NCBI GenBank assembly: GCA_017470585.1 | Contig: JAFUYI010000063.1 | Location: forward strand, 1 to 35,100 | Direction: 5' to 3' | Length of the DNA stretch: 35,100 nucleotides | Origin: Alphaproteobacteria bacterium | GTDB lineage: Bacteria > Pseudomonadota > Alphaproteobacteria > RF32 > CAG-239 | Shown here: in pieces, positions 1 to 9,453 of the stretch | Layout of the letters: every line of letters begins with the position of its first letter | Position numbering within the stretch: position 1 is the stretch's first letter | Notes under the pieces: generated by a model | The model's database searches: none | Seen by the model: the letters and a program-made list of their open reading frames with translations, nothing else | Told to the model about the DNA's origin: nothing | Translations under genes and position numbers: made by a program

Positions 1-57
1 ATTCCCCTCACTGATGAGAGCTTGACATGGTATCCATTCCCTCGCTGATGTGAACCT

Positions 58-85
58 CCACCGGCTAAAGCCGGTGGCTTCTTTT
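58..85 (+). terminator. Perfect hairpin with T-rich tail
   Basis: CCACCGGC (58-65), loop TAAA, GCCGGTGG (70-77), then CTTCTTTT. This is an 8 bp perfect stem with a pyrimidine tail, as in an intrinsic terminator. Hairpins of this style also occur at the ends of IS200/IS605-type elements and resemble the terminal hairpin of the six leader RNAs in this window. No gene end is visible upstream inside the window, so its owner is unknown. Confidence 0.5.
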
Positions 86-206
86 ACAGATCAAGCTTCG
101 CTTGTCCGCAATCTTCTTTCCCTTGAAGTTGAATATAGCACAGGATAACTTCGTTGTTTATAATATTCACTCATACTTCTTCTTATAACACGAAAAAGGA
201 AAGGGG

Positions 207-256
207 CCGAAATTGTTTAGGAATCTTGAGGTCCTGAAACAAGTTCAGGACGACAA
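207..256. repeat. Palindromic intergenic repeat, degenerate left half
   Basis: A degenerate half (CCGAAATTGTTTAGG) is followed by the perfect palindrome-like half GTCCTGAAACAAGTTCAGGAC (core at 231-251) and GACAA. The same unit recurs several times near the right edge of the window (34541 onwards). The two halves are inverted copies of each other, so the whole folds as one long hairpin. It is a REP/MITE-like non-coding repeat. The rest of 86-330 shows nothing I can assign. Confidence 0.7.
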
Positions 257-336
257 AGTGGGCATAACCTCGGAAGGGAGGAAGGAACGGAAAAAGGGGA
301 AAGCAAAAGGTGCAAAATTTTGCATTTTTAAAATTT

Positions 337-369
337 TTGCTTGATTCGAATTGTAGGATATGTTAGTTT
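337..369 (+). promoter_or_regulatory. Promoter of leader RNA copy A
   Basis: One reading is TTGATT (341-346), 17 nt, TAGTTT (364-369), which puts helix P1 of the leader 8 nt downstream as in other copies. The other reading is TTGCTT (337-342), 16 nt, TATGTT (359-364). The first is preferred because all six leader copies fit the same 16-17 nt spacing and 7-8 nt distance to P1. Confidence 0.6.
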
Positions 370-376
370 AATTTTG

Positions 377-570
377 AAGCGAGTGATTCTCGCTTTGGGG
401 TATGAGAGCCTCTTTAGCTTCGTTTATACCAAGACGTAATTTGGTATAGTATTTGTTATGCGGCCGGAAGCCTGCGGAATATGCCGTCAAGGTTAATACG
501 CGGGACTATGTAAGCTAAAATAGTTCTCATCTTCCGGTCGCACCTCGTGATTTTCATGAGCGCGACCTTT
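377..570 (+). ncRNA. Structured leader RNA, copy A (diverged, P4 type 2)
   Basis: Helices read directly: P1 AAGCGAG 377-383 / CTCGCTT 389-395. P2 397-400 / 409-412. Pseudoknot P3 TTTAGCTT 413-420 / AAGCTAAA 512-519. P4 TATACCAA 425-432 / TTGGTATA 441-448. P5 GGCCGGAAG 462-470 / CTTCCGGTC 531-539. P6 CCTGCG 471-476 / CGCGGG 499-504. P7 ACTAT 505-509 / ATAGT 520-524. The terminal hairpin is 536-567. This copy differs most in sequence, with P5 TTGG/CCAA replaced by CCGG/CCGG and a wholly different terminal hairpin, yet it keeps every helix. It precedes the secreted protein gene at 607. The function is unknown: an attenuator or riboswitch-like role is inference. Confidence 0.8.
536..570 (+). terminator. 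Terminal hairpin of leader A (possible attenuator)
   Basis: GGTCGC (536-541) pairs with GCGACC (562-567), enclosing CTCGTGA/TCATGAG (544-550 / 554-560), followed only by TTT and then CATCTT. The weak T-tract makes termination less certain than in the other copies. The 5' arm shares GGTC with the 3' strand of P5, so the two helices compete. Confidence 0.5.
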
Positions 571-606
571 CATCTTAAATCTTAAAATGAAAAGGGAGTG
601 AAAATT

Positions 607-1125
607 ATGAACAAATATATTTTATTACTTGGCGTAGCGGGCGTTGCTTTAGGCTCTTACTGCGCATACGCAGGAAACTCGGCAACAATTACCGTTACCG
701 CCACAATCGCCCACGATGTGAGTTTGAGCGTTACTCAAGATTTAAACATCGGAACTATTACCATAAATCCGGCAAATATTTATACATATGGTGAAGTCAA
801 TTATAATTTGGATGGAACGGTTAAAAATCAACACGGCGCGGTAATAACAGCGACAGCTGCGACTCCGGGGATTTTTACCGCTAATATTGCCAATCCTTCA
901 GCTTGCGATGGCTCAAGTGATACTTGCGGCGATTTGAGTATACCGAATCGTATAAGTTCTTTTTTAGGAACTGCTTCACTGAATCACAATGGCTGTGATT
1001 TTGTAATAAATTATGACAGTTCAAATAAATTCAAGGTCGTGCCAACAGGCTGCGATTTTGAAGTAGGACACACGACTCCCGGTAAACACGAGGCAACTAT
1101 CACTGTCTCTTACACTGCAAGCTAG
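607..1125 (+). CDS. Small secreted beta-rich protein, family copy A
   Basis: About 172 residues. An N-terminal Sec signal peptide (MNKYILLLGVAG..., ending near AYA|GNS) is followed by the family block SATITVTATIAHDVSLSV and a DLNIGTITINP motif. The middle is variable with two Cys pairs, and the end is the strand-like ATITVSY. The pattern of beta strands, the 'N.GTI' turn and the final strand resemble DUF4402-like or pilin-like beta-sandwich proteins; this is a tentative comparison from memory. The ATG at 607 is preferred over the GTG at 598 because AGGGAG (593-598) lies 8 nt upstream. Five paralogs in this window share the N-terminus, and all follow the same structured leader. The product is probably periplasmic or surface located; its role is unknown. 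Confidence 0.8.
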   Translation: MNKYILLLGVAGVALGSYCAYAGNSATITVTATIAHDVSLSVTQDLNIGTITINPANIYTYGEVNYNLDGTVKNQHGAVITATAATPGIFTANIANPSACDGSSDTCGDLSIPNRISSFLGTASLNHNGCDFVINYDSSNKFKVVPTGCDFEVGHTTPGKHEATITVSYTAS

Positions 1126-1164
1126 ACCGAATCGGGGTAAGTTAACCTTGCTCTATGGTAACAA

Positions 1165-1192
1165 AAAAAAGCGGTCTTACGACCGCTTTTTT
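1165..1192. terminator. Bidirectional intrinsic terminator
   Basis: AAAAAAGCGGTC (1165-1176), loop TTAC, GACCGCTTTTTT (1181-1192). T-tracts on both strands end the secreted protein gene on the plus strand and the ribosomal cluster on the minus strand. Confidence 0.9.
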
Positions 1193-1208
1193 ATAATCAA
1201 CTTGCGCG

Positions 1209-1664
1209 TTATGCGATAATGTTTACTTTACCGCCGGCTTTTTCAATTGCGGTAACTGCCGCTTTTGAAGCAGAATTTACCGAAATACTAACCGCAGTTG
1301 TAACCGCACCGCGAGCCAACAGACGAACGCCGTCTTTGGTATCGTTAATGATTCCGGCTTGTCCCAAAGCTGTCAAATCAATATTACCAGCTTTCAATTT
1401 TCCGGCATCAATAGCGGTCTGCAAAGTATCCAAATTTACAACTGCATACTGTTTAGCAAACGGATTCTTAAATCCGCGTTTCGGAAGTCTGCGATAAATC
1501 GGCATCTGACCGCCTTCAAAACCATTGATGGCAACACCGCTGCGAGCTTTTTGACCCTTTTGACCGTGGCCGGAGGTTTTACCCTTGCCGCTGCCAATTC
1601 CGCGTCCTACTCTTATGCGGTCTTTAGTCGCGCCATAGTTATCTTTCAATTCATTAAGTTTCAT
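1209..1664 (-). CDS. rplO: 50S ribosomal protein L15
   Basis: Large-subunit protein, last gene of the cluster. It has the typical MKLNEL start, the Gly/Lys-rich [20 protein letters not shown] segment and [17 protein letters not shown]. The ATG at 1664 with AGGTGA 7 nt upstream is preferred over the GTG at 1673. A strong terminator follows, where secY usually comes next in the spc operon; secY is absent here. Confidence 0.97.
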   Translation of the reverse strand: MKLNELKDNYGATKDRIRVGRGIGSGKGKTSGHGQKGQKARSGVAINGFEGGQMPIYRRLPKRGFKNPFAKQYAVVNLDTLQTAIDAGKLKAGNIDLTALGQAGIINDTKDGVRLLARGAVTTAVSISVNSASKAAVTAIEKAGGKVNIIA

Positions 1665-1727
1665 ATCTTTCACCTAATTTCAATATCGGGGAGAGCAAAA
1701 CTAAAAAAGCCGCCCTCCCCTAACAGA

Positions 1728-1910
1728 TTACTCTACGATTTGAACCAAATGAGGAATTTTATTAACCATTCCTCTGATTGCCGCAGTATCTTCCAACTCA
1801 ACAACCTTGTTCATCTTATTCAAGCCAAGTCCGATGAGGATTGCTTTTTGCTTCTCGGGACGACCGATAGGACTTGCAATTTGCTTAACTTTAATTGTCT
1901 TTTTAGCCAT
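1728..1910 (-). CDS. rpmD: 50S ribosomal protein L30
   Basis: 60 residues, full length for bacterial L30. It contains the family pattern [13 protein letters not shown] followed by [15 protein letters not shown]. It sits between rpsE (3 nt gap) and rplO as in the canonical spc order. Confidence 0.96.
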   Translation of the reverse strand: MAKKTIKVKQIASPIGRPEKQKAILIGLGLNKMNKVVELEDTAAIRGMVNKIPHLVQIVE

Positions 1911-1913
1911 TGA

Positions 1914-2477
1914 TTAAGCCTCCTCTTTCTCTGCTTTTGCACCGGCTGTACCTTCGCGGCGGCTGACAATATCGCCCACCTTTTTACCGCGTTTGGCTGC
2001 AACCATTCTCGGAGAATTGATAGCGCACAGGGCATTGAATGTTGCCTTAATCATATTGTAAGGATTGTTTGAACCCAAAGATTTAGCAACAACGTCTTGT
2101 ACACCCAAAACTTCAAAAATAGCACGCATCGGACCGCCGGCAATAACACCGGTACCGGCAGGAGCTGTTCTCAAAACAACTTTTCCTGCTCCGAAATGTC
2201 CGTGCATATCGTGGTGCAGAGTTCTGCCCTCACGAAGAGGGATACGAATCATATTTTTCTTGGCTTCATTGGTAGCCTTGGTAATAGCTTCCGGAACTTC
2301 GGCAGCTTTACCGGTTCCGAAACCGACGCGACCTTTTTGATCTCCGACTACGACAACCGCAGCAAAAGACATTGTGCGTCCACCTTTAACGGTTTTGGCT
2401 ACACGGTTAATATGAACCAGTCTTTCAACCAATTCTTCTTTTCTTTCTGTTTTACGACGATCTACAGCTTGTGTCAT
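1914..2477 (-). CDS. rpsE: 30S ribosomal protein S5
   Basis: 187 residues. The N-terminal RNA-binding domain shows [19 protein letters not shown] and [13 protein letters not shown]; the C-terminal part shows [16 protein letters not shown] and [14 protein letters not shown], both diagnostic. A short alanine/glutamate-rich tail follows. It lies 10 nt after rplR. Confidence 0.97.
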   Translation of the reverse strand: MTQAVDRRKTERKEELVERLVHINRVAKTVKGGRTMSFAAVVVVGDQKGRVGFGTGKAAEVPEAITKATNEAKKNMIRIPLREGRTLHHDMHGHFGAGKVVLRTAPAGTGVIAGGPMRAIFEVLGVQDVVAKSLGSNNPYNMIKATFNALCAINSPRMVAAKRGKKVGDIVSRREGTAGAKAEKEEA

Positions 2478-2487
2478 ATCAACCTCC

Positions 2488-2850
2488 CTAGAATTTCAAA
2501 CCGGCTTCGCGAGCAGCGTCGGCCAATGCTTTCACACGACCATGGTAAATGTAACCTCCGCGATCAAATACCACTTCGCTTACACCTGCTTTCAACGCTC
2601 TCTCGGCAACAGTTTTACCGATAACACCGGCTGCAGCAACAGTTGAAGTCTTTTCAACGGTTGTTCTTACTTCCTTATCCAAAGTGGATGCCGAAGCCAC
2701 AGTCGCGCCTTTAATGTCGTCAATGATTTGTGCGTAAATATGCTTACCGCTGCGGAAAACCGACAATCTCATTTTGCCGTTTGCTGCGTTTCTCAAAGCT
2801 GTTCTTACGCGTGCTTGTCTTTTCTTAAACAATTTTCTTGGCGTATTCAT
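2488..2850 (-). CDS. rplR: 50S ribosomal protein L18
   Basis: 120 residues, usual length. It binds 5S rRNA. Family motifs are [18 protein letters not shown] near the start and [19 protein letters not shown] near the end. It sits directly after rplF. Confidence 0.97.
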   Translation of the reverse strand: MNTPRKLFKKRQARVRTALRNAANGKMRLSVFRSGKHIYAQIIDDIKGATVASASTLDKEVRTTVEKTSTVAAAGVIGKTVAERALKAGVSEVVFDRGGYIYHGRVKALADAAREAGLKF

Positions 2851-2861
2851 TAAATTATTCC

Positions 2862-3401
2862 TTATTTTTTCTTGCCTTCTTTACGACGGACATATTCATC
2901 GGTATATCTTACGCCTTTGCCCTTATAAGGCTCGGGTTTTCTATACTCGCGAATCTTATCGGCAACCTGACCTACAAGCTGCTTATCGGCACCGAAAACA
3001 CTCAACTGTGTCGGCGAAGTGCAAGTGATTTTAATGCCTTCGGGTGCTTCATAAATTACATCATGCGAAAAACCCAAGGACAATACCAACTTGTTTGAGC
3101 CTTCCATACGGGCTTTATAACCTACGCCAATCAAATCCAACTGCTTGGTAAAGCCATCGCTTACACCTTTAACAATCGAGTTAATTTGAGCGCGGGTTGT
3201 TCCCCACAAAGCTCTTGCTTGTTGCGAGTTGCTCAACGGAGTAACCACAACTTTGTTTTCTTCCAATTTGGTGCTGACGTGGCTGTCATCAAAAATAAAA
3301 GATAATTCACCGTTTTTACCTTTGGCAACAACCTTGTTGTTTTCAATTTTAACTTCAACACCGGCAGGGATAACAACAGGATATTTTCCAACTCTTGACA
3401 T
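2862..3401 (-). CDS. rplF: 50S ribosomal protein L6
   Basis: 179 residues with the typical [17 protein letters not shown] start, the duplicated L6 fold and the C-terminal signature [20 protein letters not shown]. It sits between rpsH and rplR. Confidence 0.98.
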   Translation of the reverse strand: MSRVGKYPVVIPAGVEVKIENNKVVAKGKNGELSFIFDDSHVSTKLEENKVVVTPLSNSQQARALWGTTRAQINSIVKGVSDGFTKQLDLIGVGYKARMEGSNKLVLSLGFSHDVIYEAPEGIKITCTSPTQLSVFGADKQLVGQVADKIREYRKPEPYKGKGVRYTDEYVRRKEGKKK

Positions 3402-3413
3402 ATCCGTTCTCCC

Positions 3414-3812
3414 TTAAAATACCTGACAGAGAATTTCACCGCCGACATTGGCCTTTCTGGCTTCACTGTCGCTCATAACTCCTTGCGGAGTAGAGATGAT
3501 GGAAATTCCCAAACCGTTGTAAACTCTGGGCAAATCTTTAACGCTTGAATATACGCGACGACCCGGAGTAGATACACGGTAAATTTCTTTAATAACCGAA
3601 GCACCTTCAAAGTACTTCAACTGAATGCGAAGTTCATCGATTCCGGCTTTGACGTTATATTTTTCATAACCCAAAATATAGCCTTCTTTCTTCAAAACTT
3701 CCAGTACGCTTTCACGCAGGCGAGAAGCAGGAGAGATTACTTCCTTTTTCTTCGCGCTTTGTGCGTTTCTAATGCGTGTGAGCATATCGCCCAAAGGATC
3801 AGACATAGACAT
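3414..3812 (-). CDS. rpsH: 30S ribosomal protein S8
   Basis: 132 residues beginning [18 protein letters not shown], with the C-terminal [20 protein letters not shown] motif that binds 16S rRNA. The ATG at 3812 is supported by AGGAGG 8 nt upstream. Confidence 0.98.
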   Translation of the reverse strand: MSMSDPLGDMLTRIRNAQSAKKKEVISPASRLRESVLEVLKKEGYILGYEKYNVKAGIDELRIQLKYFEGASVIKEIYRVSTPGRRVYSSVKDLPRVYNGLGISIISTPQGVMSDSEARKANVGGEILCQVF

Positions 3813-3827
3813 CTATAAAACCTCCTA

Positions 3828-4133
3828 CTACCAGCTTGATTTAACCAAACCGGGGATTTCGCCGAAACTTGCCATACGTCTTAATTCATTACGGCAAAGC
3901 TTGAATTTGCGATATACCCCGCGTGAACGACCGGTATTCTCACAACGATTCTTAATACGAACCTTGGAAGAACTACGCGGCAACTCCGCCAATTTCAATA
4001 CCTTCCTGAAACGCTCTTCAGGAGAAGTATTTTTATCTTTAATCTCGGCGATAAGCTTGTTGCGGCGAGCAGCAAACTTTTCGGCTTTAGCGATTCTTTT
4101 TAAGTTTCTGTAAACTGAACTTGTTTTTGCCAT
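3828..4133 (-). CDS. rpsN: 30S ribosomal protein S14, zinc-free type
   Basis: 101 residues, the long proteobacterial form without CxxC zinc ligands. It ends in the standard [20 protein letters not shown]. It sits between rplE and rpsH. Confidence 0.97.
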   Translation of the reverse strand: MAKTSSVYRNLKRIAKAEKFAARRNKLIAEIKDKNTSPEERFRKVLKLAELPRSSSKVRIKNRCENTGRSRGVYRKFKLCRNELRRMASFGEIPGLVKSSW

Positions 4134-4145
4134 ATTCTCTCTCCG

Positions 4146-4685
4146 CTAGTTCTTAATCGGTAAGTTGAAGCCGGTAAGAAGCATTTTAGCTTCTTCGTTG
4201 GTTTTGGCTGATGTGCAGATTACAATATCCATACCGCGGATGGCATCAACTTTTTCATAGTTGATTTCCGGGAAGATAATCTGTTCTTTGATACCGAAAG
4301 CAAAATTGCCTCTGCCATCAAAGTTCTTTCCTTGAATACCGTGGAAGTCACGGATTCTCGGCAATGCCATATTAACCAATCTCTCCAAAAACTCGTACAT
4401 CTTGTCGCGTCTTAAAGTAACTTTGCAGCCCAAGGGCATACCTTCTCTTACCTTAAAAGTCGCAATAGATTTACGGGCGTGTGTAATGATTGCCTTTTGT
4501 CCGGCAATCTGTGTCATTTCATCAGCCGCGTTGTTCAATTTTTTCTTATCGGCAACAGCATCGCTGACACCCATATTCAAAACAATTTTCGTCAACTTCG
4601 GAACCTCATGCGGATTGGTGTAACCGAATTTCTCCACAAGAGCTTTCTTAATGACTTCATTGTACATTTTTTCAAAATTTGTCAT
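4146..4685 (-). CDS. rplE: 50S ribosomal protein L5
   Basis: 179 residues. It binds 5S rRNA and contacts the P-site tRNA. Motifs are [34 protein letters not shown] and [19 protein letters not shown]. It is in canonical position between rplX and rpsN. Confidence 0.98.
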   Translation of the reverse strand: MTNFEKMYNEVIKKALVEKFGYTNPHEVPKLTKIVLNMGVSDAVADKKKLNNAADEMTQIAGQKAIITHARKSIATFKVREGMPLGCKVTLRRDKMYEFLERLVNMALPRIRDFHGIQGKNFDGRGNFAFGIKEQIIFPEINYEKVDAIRGMDIVICTSAKTNEEAKMLLTGFNLPIKN

Positions 4686-4699
4686 CGTTTATAAATCCC

Positions 4700-5020
4700 T
4701 TATTTGTCGATTACATCACCGGATTTGCGGGCAAAGCGGACTTTGCGGCCGTCAACTTCCTTGTATCCTACTTTTGTTCCTTTGTTGGTTTTGGAATCAA
4801 TCAACGCAACGTTGGAAACATGAATCGGTGCTTCTTTGGTAACAATACCGCCGGCCGAAACTTGGCTGGGTTTGGTATGACGTTTTACAAGGTTGATGCC
4901 TTGAACGACAACTTTGCCCTCTTTCGGCATAGCTCTTACTACTTCACCGGTTTTGCCTTTGTCATCACCTGACAAAACAATAACCTGATCACCTTTTTTG
5001 ATTTTCATTTTAAGGTTCAT
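4700..5020 (-). CDS. rplX: 50S ribosomal protein L24
   Basis: 106 residues with a KOW motif ([20 protein letters not shown]) and [12 protein letters not shown]. The ATG at 5020 overlaps the rplN stop by one base (TAATG) and has GGAGG 7 nt upstream. The alternative ATG at 5008 has no ribosome binding site. Confidence 0.97.
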   Translation of the reverse strand: MNLKMKIKKGDQVIVLSGDDKGKTGEVVRAMPKEGKVVVQGINLVKRHTKPSQVSAGGIVTKEAPIHVSNVALIDSKTNKGTKVGYKEVDGRKVRFARKSGDVIDK

Positions 5021-5388
5021 TACAATACCTCCGGTGCTAATGAAATTATCTTCATAAATTTCTTGGCACGCAATTCTCTGGTAACAGGACCAAAAATACG
5101 AGTACCGATCGGTTCTCCGTCCTTGTTAATCAGAACGGCGGCATTAGAGTCGAAACGAATCACAGATCCGTCTTTGCGTCTGATGTCGCTTGCGGTGCGA
5201 ACGATAACAGCTTTATGGACATCGCCTTTCTTAACGCGTCCTTTCGGCAATGCATCTTTAATCGATACGACGATTACGTCACCGACGGTTGCGTGCATTC
5301 TTTTAGAACCGCCCAGAACCTTTATGCACTGCACCTGACGTGCTCCCGAGTTATCTGCAACATCCAGGTTGGTTTGCATTTGTATCAT
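5020..5388 (-). CDS. rplN: 50S ribosomal protein L14
   Basis: 122 residues, the standard length, starting [20 protein letters not shown] and containing [20 protein letters not shown] and FGPVTRELR. It is coupled to rplX by a one-base overlap. Confidence 0.98.
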   Translation of the reverse strand: MIQMQTNLDVADNSGARQVQCIKVLGGSKRMHATVGDVIVVSIKDALPKGRVKKGDVHKAVIVRTASDIRRKDGSVIRFDSNAAVLINKDGEPIGTRIFGPVTRELRAKKFMKIISLAPEVL

Positions 5389-5403
5389 TTTCTTATTCCT
5401 TCT

Positions 5404-5643
5404 CTATTCGGCGTTATCGGTTAACACTGTCCAAGATTTGGTCTTTGAATAAGGCTTGGATTCGATAATCTTAACCTCATCGCCAATCTTGAACCGGTTG
5501 TTTTCATCATGAGCAGCATATTTCTTGCTTTTCTTAATGAATTTACGATAAACAGGGTGCATAACCTGACGTTCAACTTTAACGACAACGGTCTTATCCT
5601 GTTTGTCACTGACTACAACACCTTGAAGAATTCTTTTAGGCAT
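5404..5643 (-). CDS. rpsQ: 30S ribosomal protein S17
   Basis: 79 residues, an OB-fold 16S rRNA-binding protein. It contains [20 protein letters not shown] and a [13 protein letters not shown] segment typical of S17. It lies between rpmC and rplN. Confidence 0.97.
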   Translation of the reverse strand: MPKRILQGVVVSDKQDKTVVVKVERQVMHPVYRKFIKKSKKYAAHDENNRFKIGDEVKIIESKPYSKTKSWTVLTDNAE

Positions 5644-5654
5644 ATCTTTTTCTC

Positions 5655-5852
5655 CTAACTATTCTTCTTACGCTCGGCTAAAAGCGTATTGATTTTTGCA
5701 ATATCGCGACGGACTTTGCGCATACTTGCAGTATTTTGCAACTGTCCGGTCGAGTGCTGAACTCTCAAGTTAAATTGCTCTTTTTTGGCATCGAGCAATT
5801 TTGCTTCCAATTCATCAACACTCAAAGAGCGAAGTTCTTTAATTTTTGCCAT
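5655..5852 (-). CDS. rpmC: 50S ribosomal protein L29
   Basis: 65 residues, two-helix protein near the exit tunnel. It shows the pattern L..L...[14 protein letters not shown], then [17 protein letters not shown]. Its start almost touches the rplP stop. Confidence 0.96.
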   Translation of the reverse strand: MAKIKELRSLSVDELEAKLLDAKKEQFNLRVQHSTGQLQNTASMRKVRRDIAKINTLLAERKKNS

Positions 5853-5853
5853 C

Positions 5854-6282
5854 TTATGCTACTCCTTGGTCAGAATTGAGGCGTTTTACGAACTTGGTTT
5901 TAATCGGGAGTTTGGCAGCACCCAAAGCAAATGCAGCGCGTGCGGTCTCCTCCGGTACACCGTCAATCTCGAACATAATTCTGCCCGGTTTCACTCTGGC
6001 GCACCAATATTCAATAGAACCTTTTCCTTTACCCATACGGACTTCGGCAGGTTTATCGGATACCGGTACATCGGGGAAAATTCGGATCCATACTCTTCCG
6101 GCTCTTTTCATTTCACGGGTAATCGCACGACGAGCCGCCTCAATTTGACGGGCTGTGATACGATCAGGTGTCAAAGCCTTCAATCCATACATTCCGAAAC
6201 TTAATTCCGCACCGCCTTTGGTAAGACCGTGAATACGACCTTTATGCTGCTTGCGGAATTTTAATCTTTTTGGACTTAACAT
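5854..6282 (-). CDS. rplP: 50S ribosomal protein L16
   Basis: 142 residues starting [19 protein letters not shown]. It has the conserved [20 protein letters not shown] and [20 protein letters not shown] segments that contact tRNA sites in the large subunit. Confidence 0.98.
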   Translation of the reverse strand: MLSPKRLKFRKQHKGRIHGLTKGGAELSFGMYGLKALTPDRITARQIEAARRAITREMKRAGRVWIRIFPDVPVSDKPAEVRMGKGKGSIEYWCARVKPGRIMFEIDGVPEETARAAFALGAAKLPIKTKFVKRLNSDQGVA

Positions 6283-6301
6283 TTTCTTAATTCCTCAACG
6301 T

Positions 6302-6970
6302 TTACTTGTTGTCAGCCAACTTTTTGTCTTGAGCCATCGGATCATGAGCCATAATTTCGCCCTTATAAATCCAAACTTTAACGCCGCAGGCACCATAAGT
6401 TGTATGAGCCGTTGAAGTTGCATAATCAATGTCAGCGCGCAAGGTGTGCAAAGGAACTCTTCCTTCACGGTACTGCTCGGTACGGGCAATTTCCGCACCG
6501 CCCAAACGACCGCTGCAGCTAACCTTAATTCCTTCGGCTCCCAAACGCAAAGCTGATTGCATAACGCGTTTCATCGCACGGCGGAAAGCAATACGTCTTT
6601 CCAACTGTTGAGCAACGCTGTCCGCAACGAGCTGGGCATCCAACTCCGGCTTTCTTACTTCTACAATGTTTAATTGAACTTCTGATGATGTCAAAGCCTG
6701 AATTTGTCTTCTCAAAGCCTCAATATCCTGTCCTTTTTTGCCGATTACGACACCCGGTCTTGCCGAATGAATGGTAACTCTGGCCTTCTTGGCAGGGCGT
6801 TCAATTACAATCTTGCTGATACCGGCTTGAGCCAGTTTCTCTTTCAAGAACTCTTTAATTTTTACATCTTCATGCAGGTAATCGGCATAGTTATCATCCG
6901 CATACCAACGAGAGTCCCAAGTGCGGTTAACTCCCAAACGAAGACTTGTAGGATTTGCTTTCTGTCCCAT
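6302..6970 (-). CDS. rpsC: 30S ribosomal protein S3
   Basis: Starts [18 protein letters not shown], the typical S3 N-terminus. It has the KH domain [19 protein letters not shown] and the C-terminal [17 protein letters not shown] motif (here [20 protein letters not shown]). The ATG at 6970 has GGGGAG 7 nt upstream and clears the rplV stop. A GTG five codons earlier (6985) would overlap rplV and add residues unusual for the family. Confidence 0.97.
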   Translation of the reverse strand: MGQKANPTSLRLGVNRTWDSRWYADDNYADYLHEDVKIKEFLKEKLAQAGISKIVIERPAKKARVTIHSARPGVVIGKKGQDIEALRRQIQALTSSEVQLNIVEVRKPELDAQLVADSVAQQLERRIAFRRAMKRVMQSALRLGAEGIKVSCSGRLGGAEIARTEQYREGRVPLHTLRADIDYATSTAHTTYGACGVKVWIYKGEIMAHDPMAQDKKLADNK

Positions 6971-6974
6971 AAAC

Positions 6975-7352
6975 TTACTCCCCACGCTCGGTTACAACGA
7001 TAGTAATGTTGGAGAACGGTTTCAAGACCCTTGCTCCTCTTCCGCGACCGCGTGCGTGCATGCGTTTCATTACCAAACCTTTTCCGCAATAAGCTTCACT
7101 GACATAAAGCTTATCAATGTTTAACTGATGATTGTTTTCAGCATTTGCAATCGCAGACTGCAAAACTTTCAAAACCGACTTTGCAATTCTCTTCTTGGAG
7201 AAAGTAAGTTCCGCAACAGCCTTTTCTACACTTAAACCGCGGATAGTTTGAGCAACCAGATTAAGTTTCTGCGGGCTTGTACGCAAGGCGTTGCAAACGG
7301 CTTGAGCCTGATTTGCAGCGATACTTCTGACGTTTTTAGTTTTTCCCATCAT
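6975..7352 (-). CDS. rplV: 50S ribosomal protein L22
   Basis: 125 residues. Motifs are [20 protein letters not shown], then the tunnel-lining beta hairpin region [20 protein letters not shown]. Its start overlaps the rpsS stop by one base (TAATG). A second in-frame ATG at 7349 is equally placed relative to AGGAG. Confidence 0.97.
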   Translation of the reverse strand: MMGKTKNVRSIAANQAQAVCNALRTSPQKLNLVAQTIRGLSVEKAVAELTFSKKRIAKSVLKVLQSAIANAENNHQLNIDKLYVSEAYCGKGLVMKRMHARGRGRGARVLKPFSNITIVVTERGE

Positions 7353-7630
7353 TAACTCCTATTTGCTTTTTTATCAGCGGCGTGACCGAAGAAAGTACGA
7401 GTAGGAGCAAATTCACCGAACTTGTGACCTACCATATCCTCGGTAACCAAAACCGGAATAAACTTATGACCATTGTGAACACCGAATGTCAAACCGACGA
7501 ATTGCGGCAACATGGTGGATCGGCGCGACCAAATTTTAATAACCTCATTGCGAGTTGAATTTCTGGCTGCATCCGCTTTCTTCAGAAGATACCCATCAAC
7601 GAACGGTCCTTTCCATACTGAACGTGTCAT
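7352..7630 (-). CDS. rpsS: 30S ribosomal protein S19
   Basis: 92 residues starting [18 protein letters not shown]. It has [18 protein letters not shown] (here [20 protein letters not shown]) and [20 protein letters not shown], all diagnostic. Confidence 0.98.
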   Translation of the reverse strand: MTRSVWKGPFVDGYLLKKADAARNSTRNEVIKIWSRRSTMLPQFVGLTFGVHNGHKFIPVLVTEDMVGHKFGEFAPTRTFFGHAADKKANRS

Positions 7631-7644
7631 TAGCTTATCTCCCT

Positions 7645-8478
7645 TTATTTCTTGTTATCATGACGCGAACGCATAATAAAGCGATCGGTCTTCTTGTTGG
7701 AACGTGTCTTATATCCTTTGGTTGGTTTGCCCCACGGGGTTGTCGGATGACGACCGCCTGATGTGCGACCTTCACCACCACCCATCGGGTGATCAACCGG
7801 GTTCATGGCAACACCGCGTGATACCGGACGCATTCCCATCCAGCGAGCGCGACCAGCCTTACCCAAGGATTTATTCTGATTGTCCGGATTGGAAACGGCA
7901 CCTACGGTTGCCAAGCACTCTTCACGAACAATTCTCAATTCTCCCGAACTCAATTTGAGTTGAGCATAACCGGCATCTTTACCTACAACTTGAGCATAGC
8001 AACCGGCAGAACGAACCAATTGGCCGCCCTTGCCCGAACGCAACTCAATGTTGTGAATGATGGTGCCGACCGGCATATTCTTCAACGGCATAGCGTTACC
8101 CGGCTTAATATCGGCCTTTTGGGACGAAATAACTTTATCGCCGGCTTTTAATCTTTGCGGAGCCAAGATATATGATTTTTCACCGTCTTCATAGCAAATC
8201 AATGCAATGAAAGAAGAACGGTTCGGATCATATTCGATTCTCTCAACTGTCGCTTCCATATCAAACTTATTACGTCTGAAGTCGATAATGCGGAGCTTGC
8301 GTTTATGTCCGCCGCCCTTTCTCCGACTTGTAACATGTCCGAAATTATCACGCCCGCCGGTCTTTTTGAGACCGATTGTCAAAGACTTCTCCGGAGCTCC
8401 TTTATAAAGCTCGCTTCTATCAACGATAACAAGCTGACGAAGTCCGGGAGATGTGGGCTTATATGTTTTTAATACCAT
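7645..8478 (-). CDS. rplB: 50S ribosomal protein L2
   Basis: 277 residues, full length. It contains [20 protein letters not shown] and the C-terminal [20 protein letters not shown] region near the peptidyl transferase centre, with the conserved histidine. It sits between rplW and rpsS. Confidence 0.99.
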   Translation of the reverse strand: MVLKTYKPTSPGLRQLVIVDRSELYKGAPEKSLTIGLKKTGGRDNFGHVTSRRKGGGHKRKLRIIDFRRNKFDMEATVERIEYDPNRSSFIALICYEDGEKSYILAPQRLKAGDKVISSQKADIKPGNAMPLKNMPVGTIIHNIELRSGKGGQLVRSAGCYAQVVGKDAGYAQLKLSSGELRIVREECLATVGAVSNPDNQNKSLGKAGRARWMGMRPVSRGVAMNPVDHPMGGGEGRTSGGRHPTTPWGKPTKGYKTRSNKKTDRFIMRSRHDNKK

Positions 8479-8481
8479 CTC

Positions 8482-8799
8482 TTAAATTCCTGTTGTAACA
8501 TCAATATTTTGACCTTTGGCAAGAGTAACCAAAGCTTTTTTATAATCAGAACGCTGTCCGTTATAGCCTCTAAATCTTTTTACCTTACCAAATTGACGAA
8601 TAGTATTCACTTTAACGACCTCGACGCTAAAAATAGCTTCTACGGCAGCCTTAACGGCTTCTTTGGTTGCATTGAGAGGAACCTCGAAAACGATTTTTCC
8701 GCTCTCCGATGCATTCATAGACTTCTCAGTGATTACCGGACGAACCAGTGTGTCGTACATCGACGCAACTACATTGTTGGTTTTAACATTCTTTTTCAT
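8482..8799 (-). CDS. rplW: 50S ribosomal protein L23
   Basis: 105 residues at the tunnel exit, where signal recognition particle and trigger factor dock. It has LVRPVITEKSMNASESGKIV and VNTIRQFGKVKRFRGYNGQR. Its start overlaps the rplD stop by 4 bp (ATGA). Confidence 0.97.
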   Translation of the reverse strand: MKKNVKTNNVVASMYDTLVRPVITEKSMNASESGKIVFEVPLNATKEAVKAAVEAIFSVEVVKVNTIRQFGKVKRFRGYNGQRSDYKKALVTLAKGQNIDVTTGI

Positions 8800-9416
8800 T
8801 TCAGTCTTTCCTCCAAGCAGTTAACGGCATCTTTAGTCAACACCAGTTTTTCTCTTTTCAAGATGTCATATACATTGGCCCCCATTGTCGGCAAAACATC
8901 TACACCGGCAATATTGCGAGATGCCAACGCGAAGTTAATATCAACTTCGTTTCCGGCGATAAACAAGCAATCCTTTAATCCGAGATTATTCAATTTGGCT
9001 TGCAAATCTTTAGTCTTGGGGGATTCAAGCTTTTCACCTTCAACAACGACCAAGTTGCCTTCCTTGACTTTGGAAGAAAGCGCAATTTTCAAACCCAATT
9101 GTCTGAATTTCTTGGTCAGTTCATGCGATTGATCACGAACAACCGGACCAAACACAATTCCACCCTTTCTGAACTGGGTGCCTTTTCTGGAACCTTGACG
9201 AGCATTACCGGAGCCTTTTTGTTTGAAAGGCTTGGAAGGTGTCAAAGCAACCTCGGAACGACCCTTTGTCTTATGGGTGCCGGCTTGCATTCTGGCCAAC
9301 TGCCATCTTACAACCCGTTGTAAAACATCAGCTCTGACTTCCAAACCGAAAATCGATTCGTTTAACTCAACCGAGCCGACATTTTTATTATCTAAACTTA
9401 AGATGTCCTGTTTCAT
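8796..9416 (-). CDS. rplD: 50S ribosomal protein L4
   Basis: 206 residues. Conserved segments are RWQLARMQAGTHKTKGRSEV and KQKGSGNARQGSRKGTQFRK from the tunnel loop. In enterobacteria L4 represses its own S10 operon; whether that applies here is unknown. Confidence 0.98.
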   Translation of the reverse strand: MKQDILSLDNKNVGSVELNESIFGLEVRADVLQRVVRWQLARMQAGTHKTKGRSEVALTPSKPFKQKGSGNARQGSRKGTQFRKGGIVFGPVVRDQSHELTKKFRQLGLKIALSSKVKEGNLVVVEGEKLESPKTKDLQAKLNNLGLKDCLFIAGNEVDINFALASRNIAGVDVLPTMGANVYDILKREKLVLTKDAVNCLEERLK

Positions 9417-9453
9417 AACTATTATCCTTATCTTTTAAGCATTATCAGCTATT

